DNA from: Bacteroidota bacterium
GTDB lineage: Bacteria > Bacteroidota > Ignavibacteria > Kryptoniales > JAKASW01
Assembly: GCA_021812985.1 (NCBI GenBank)
Contig: JAKAMG010000004.1
Span: 110,848-174,847 of the forward strand
Direction: 5' to 3'
Length of the DNA stretch: 64,000 nucleotides
Made by a program: the position numbers and the translations under genes. Shown here piece by piece: positions 61,552-64,000 of the stretch. The number at the start of each line of letters is the position of its first letter. The stretch's first letter is position 1. Below the pieces are notes generated by a model. The model was not told the origin of the DNA. It made no database searches and saw only the letters and a program-made list of their open reading frames with translations.

Positions 61552-62793
61552 ATGCCTCCGAACACAGAGAAGAAAAAGCTCGTCATTTTGGGGAGCGGAT
61601 TTGCTGCGCTCAGTCTCGTAAGGAACATAAACCTCAACGCTTATGAAGTCTCCATCGTAAGTCCGAGAAACCACTTCCTGTTCACCCCTCTTCTTCCCAG
61701 CACGACGGTGGGAACCATAGAATTCAGGAGCATAATTGAGCCGATAAGAACAGCAAGGGACGAACTCCGATACTTCCAGGCAAAGTGTGTCTCGATATCC
61801 GGAGACTCCAAGAGTGTCAAGTGTGAGACTCTTCAGGACGGCAAGACTTTCGAGTTAACATATGATTATCTTGTCATAGCCGTAGGGGCAGTCAACAACA
61901 CGTTTGGAATTCCAGGGGTCCGCGAGCACGCTCTCTTCCTGAAGGAACTCCAAGACGCGCGAGCGATAAGAGTAAAGATCATAGACAATTTCGAGAGGGC
62001 CAGCGCGCCGAATCTCCCCGACGAGGAGAGAAGAAGGCTCCTTCATTTCGTAGTCGTCGGGGGGGGCCCAACGGGGGTGGAGTTCGCGGCGGAGCTGAAC
62101 GACTTCGTGCGTGAGGATCTTGTCAAATGGTATCCGGCGCTTATTCCTTATACCAGAATTACTCTCCTCGAAGCGGCAAGACAAATCCTTGGGACATTCG
62201 ACTCTCGGCTCTCGGAGTATGCCACGCGCCTGTTCCAAAGACAAAGCATAGAAGTGAAACCTAATTCGCCGGTGAAAGAGCTCCGCGAAAAAGAGATCAT
62301 AATGCACGACGGGTCATCTGTGCCGTATGGACTCGTGGTGTGGTCCACAGGCATCGGCCCGACGGAACTGACACTTTCACTAGACTTCAGGAGGAGCAAA
62401 TCTGCCCGGGTAGTCACGGACGAGTTCCTTCGAGTAGAAGGAAGCGCCGACACTTACGCGGCGGGAGACTGCGCCACGCCGGTGGACGTGAACTACCCGG
62501 CCACCGCCCAGGTAGCCCAGCAGGAGGGGAAATATCTTGCAAGGCAGTTTAACAGAATGGCGAAAGGGAAACCGCCGTACCCCTTCACGTACCGCGACCT
62601 CGGAATGCTTGCATATGTGGGGAACCGTCGCGCGCTGGCCAATCTTCCAAACGTAAAAGGGAAAGGCTTCGCTACGTTCCTGTTCTGGCGGTCTGCGTAC
62701 CTTACACGGCTTGTCAGCATCAAGAACAAAGTGCTCGTCCTCTTTGACTGGGTGAAGGCATCCGTCTTCGGGAGAGACATCAGCAGTTTCTAG
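61552..62793 (+). CDS. ndh: Type II NADH dehydrogenase (NDH-2)
   Basis: A 413-residue flavoprotein. The FAD-binding Rossmann motif is at about 13-18 ('ILGSGFAAL'), the NADH-binding motif 'FVVVGGGPTGVEFAAEL' about 165-181, and the second FAD block 'TYAAGDCATPVDVNYPATAQ' about 303-322. 'NHFLFTPLLPSTTVGTIEFR' is the family's quinone-side signature. The C-terminal 'LVLFDWVKASVFGRDIS' amphipathic helix would sit on the inner face of the cytoplasmic membrane. It passes electrons from NADH to quinone without pumping protons. Confidence 0.92.
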   Translation: MPPNTEKKKLVILGSGFAALSLVRNINLNAYEVSIVSPRNHFLFTPLLPSTTVGTIEFRSIIEPIRTARDELRYFQAKCVSISGDSKSVKCETLQDGKTFELTYDYLVIAVGAVNNTFGIPGVREHALFLKELQDARAIRVKIIDNFERASAPNLPDEERRRLLHFVVVGGGPTGVEFAAELNDFVREDLVKWYPALIPYTRITLLEAARQILGTFDSRLSEYATRLFQRQSIEVKPNSPVKELREKEIIMHDGSSVPYGLVVWSTGIGPTELTLSLDFRRSKSARVVTDEFLRVEGSADTYAAGDCATPVDVNYPATAQVAQQEGKYLARQFNRMAKGKPPYPFTYRDLGMLAYVGNRRALANLPNVKGKGFATFLFWRSAYLTRLVSIKNKVLVLFDWVKASVFGRDISSF

Positions 62794-63076
62794 ACAGGGT
62801 CAAGCCGCAGAAGTTGGACCGCCCGCATCTACGCTTCACTGCAACTCGGCGGCTTGGAATTGAAAGGCCCGTGTGACAATTTCTACCGGCGGTAGGCAGT
62901 CTGCTCTCTTTCTCGTGCGGGTTAGAGACAAAGTATAGAACAACTTCAGGAGGACGGACAGGTCAACCTCAACGGTAGAACCGGCCAATCGGGCTTTTAA
63001 TCCCCTTCTGAGGGGGGCGATATATATTAGCGGATGACATCCGCTATCGACTGATTATCAACGCGAGGGGGCGGTG
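62794..63076. other. Intergenic region before the lamin-tail gene
   Basis: About 280 bases without a gene. It carries the palindrome described separately, a CCCCTTCTGAGGGG stem near 63002-63015, and a G-rich SD (GAGGGGGCGG) for the downstream gene. Confidence 0.4.
63028..63046 (+). promoter_or_regulatory. 8-bp perfect inverted repeat upstream of the lamin-tail gene
   Basis: TAGCGGAT (63028-63035) and ATCCGCTA (63039-63046) are separated by GAC. They lie 31 bases before the start codon and after a TATATATTA stretch that could be a -10 region. An operator or a 5' hairpin in the transcript are both possible. Confidence 0.4.
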
Positions 63077-64000
63077 ATGAAATGGCTTGGCGCGTCTCTC
63101 ATCTGCATCCTGGCGGAGTGTGCGTTCGGCCAGGGGATAAAAATCAACGAACTCATGTACGGACCGTTGGGAGGCGAACCCGAATGGGTCGAGGTCTACA
63201 ACGCGGGTGAGGATAGTGTCAACGTTCTGAACTGGACAATCAGCAGCAAGACTAAATCCCGATACACAATCGCGTCGTCTGATTTCTTCGTCAGATCGCA
63301 CTCCTATTTGATACTGACGAACAGTGCCGATTTGCTTACGTTTCATCCAGAGGCAGAAAGTCGGTACACGATCGTCGCCTGGCCGCAGCATTTTCTTGTG
63401 AACACCGGAGACACTGTTACGTTACGTGACGCAAACAAACGCCTGGTCGACTCCGTCTTTTACACATCGTCATGGGGAGGAACGAATGGAAGATCGCTCG
63501 AGAGAATTTCCGCCGCCGACTCCTCTCGCTCGAAGGCCAACTGGGGAACATCGATCGACCCGCATGGAAGCACACCGGCAAGGAGGAACAGTATTACTCC
63601 GCATGAGTACGATCTTACAATCTCCTCCTTTTCAACAACATACCTGGCTGGTGAATCGAACATTTTGTTCAGAACGACGGTTAAGAACGCCGGCTCAATG
63701 AAAGCGTCACCATCCGAGTTATATCTGTATATCGACTACAACGGCGATTCGACAGACCAAACGACCGAGCTTACCGCGTCGCGTTCCATTGCAGAGATGA
63801 ACAGCGGAGACTCGGTGGTGTTGGTGATTCAAGCCGGGATCACTATCATGCATCACCTGAATGCAATCGCCGTCCTGGACTGCCCAAGCGATGAGGATAC
63901 ATCTAACAACCAAGCCCTTTCATTTATCAAGTACTCTTATCCCCCAGGATCATTAGTAGTCAATGAAATAATGTACGCCCCGGTCGGAGGCGAACCGGAG
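63077..64000 (+). CDS. Secreted lamin-tail-domain protein, 3' end outside window
   Basis: ATG 63077 follows GAGGGGGCGG. The frame stays open for 308 codons to the window edge. A signal peptide ends at about residue 21 ('ILAECAFGQG'). A lamin-tail domain starts with 'INELMYGPLGGEPEWVEVYN' (~24-43) and runs to about 150. An Ig-like domain follows, and a second lamin-tail unit begins at the edge ('VNEIMYAPVGGEPE'). Such repeats occur in large cell-surface proteins of this bacterial group, often with nuclease or adhesin parts and a type IX sorting end. Specific function is not visible. Confidence 0.8.
   Translation, partial: MKWLGASLICILAECAFGQGIKINELMYGPLGGEPEWVEVYNAGEDSVNVLNWTISSKTKSRYTIASSDFFVRSHSYLILTNSADLLTFHPEAESRYTIVAWPQHFLVNTGDTVTLRDANKRLVDSVFYTSSWGGTNGRSLERISAADSSRSKANWGTSIDPHGSTPARRNSITPHEYDLTISSFSTTYLAGESNILFRTTVKNAGSMKASPSELYLYIDYNGDSTDQTTELTASRSIAEMNSGDSVVLVIQAGITIMHHLNAIAVLDCPSDEDTSNNQALSFIKYSYPPGSLVVNEIMYAPVGGEPE

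Noticed and set aside
1..64000. CRISPR array, tRNA or rRNA genes, prophage or integrative element
   Set aside because: No regularly spaced repeats, no cloverleaf in the gaps inspected, and no phage or conjugation genes were seen; only one decayed IS was found.

Overview
The window is about 54% G+C by eye and is densely coded. It most likely comes from the Ignavibacteria/Chlorobiota-Bacteroidota (FCB) group. The reasons are C-terminal type IX-style sorting domains on secreted proteins (one with an 'NFPNPFNP' motif), a complete MoxR-BatABCDE (aerotolerance-type) operon, a DUF3276/PUR-like small protein, and Tat-exported surface proteins. Most genes have clear Shine-Dalgarno sites. No rRNA, tRNA or CRISPR array was seen.

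Layout. 1-7.1 kb: two secreted surface proteins (one cut by the window edge), a membrane-anchored cytochrome c, a Gfo/Idh/MocA oxidoreductase, and an unrecognised lipoprotein/coiled-coil gene pair. 7.1-14 kb: a minus-strand redox cluster with three aldo/keto reductases, an SDR, an old-yellow-enzyme flavoprotein, a dienelactone-hydrolase-like enzyme and an outer-membrane barrel protein. 14-25 kb: a GT4 glycosyltransferase, then an export operon read as TetR, EmrA-like adaptor, four tandem 14-TM DHA2 pumps and a TolC-like channel. 25.7-30 kb: a LacI-type regulator divergent from a sulfatase and its radical-SAM maturase. 30-38.6 kb: MoxR, DUF58, a BatD/DUF4381-like protein, BatA, BatB, BatC, BatD and BatE.

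38.6-47.3 kb: mannonate dehydratase (uxuA) converges on a long minus-strand operon. In transcription order it encodes a corrinoid protein, a homocysteine-methyltransferase-type enzyme, a MetH-activation-like protein, a UroD-fold methyltransferase, a Tat+T9SS DUF362 protein, an MtaA-like UroD-fold methyltransferase and a hexuronate-type MFS carrier. My main hypothesis is that this is an anaerobic O-demethylation route for a methylated uronic acid, feeding the uronate pathway beside it. This is inference. An IS3-type transposase remnant sits at the promoter end of the operon.

48-64 kb: a ROK kinase with a FucP/GluP-type carrier, a sugar-porter MFS, uvrC-sco-PCuAC, methylmalonyl-CoA epimerase, ssb, a DUF3276 protein, a Wza-like export protein, a small two-TM pore-like membrane protein, ilvD, an RsbRD_N-like protein, an NDH-2 dehydrogenase and a lamin-tail-domain secreted protein cut by the right edge. 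The picture is of a heterotrophic degrader of complex (sulfated or methylated) plant or algal polysaccharides, with versatile redox metabolism and strong efflux capacity.
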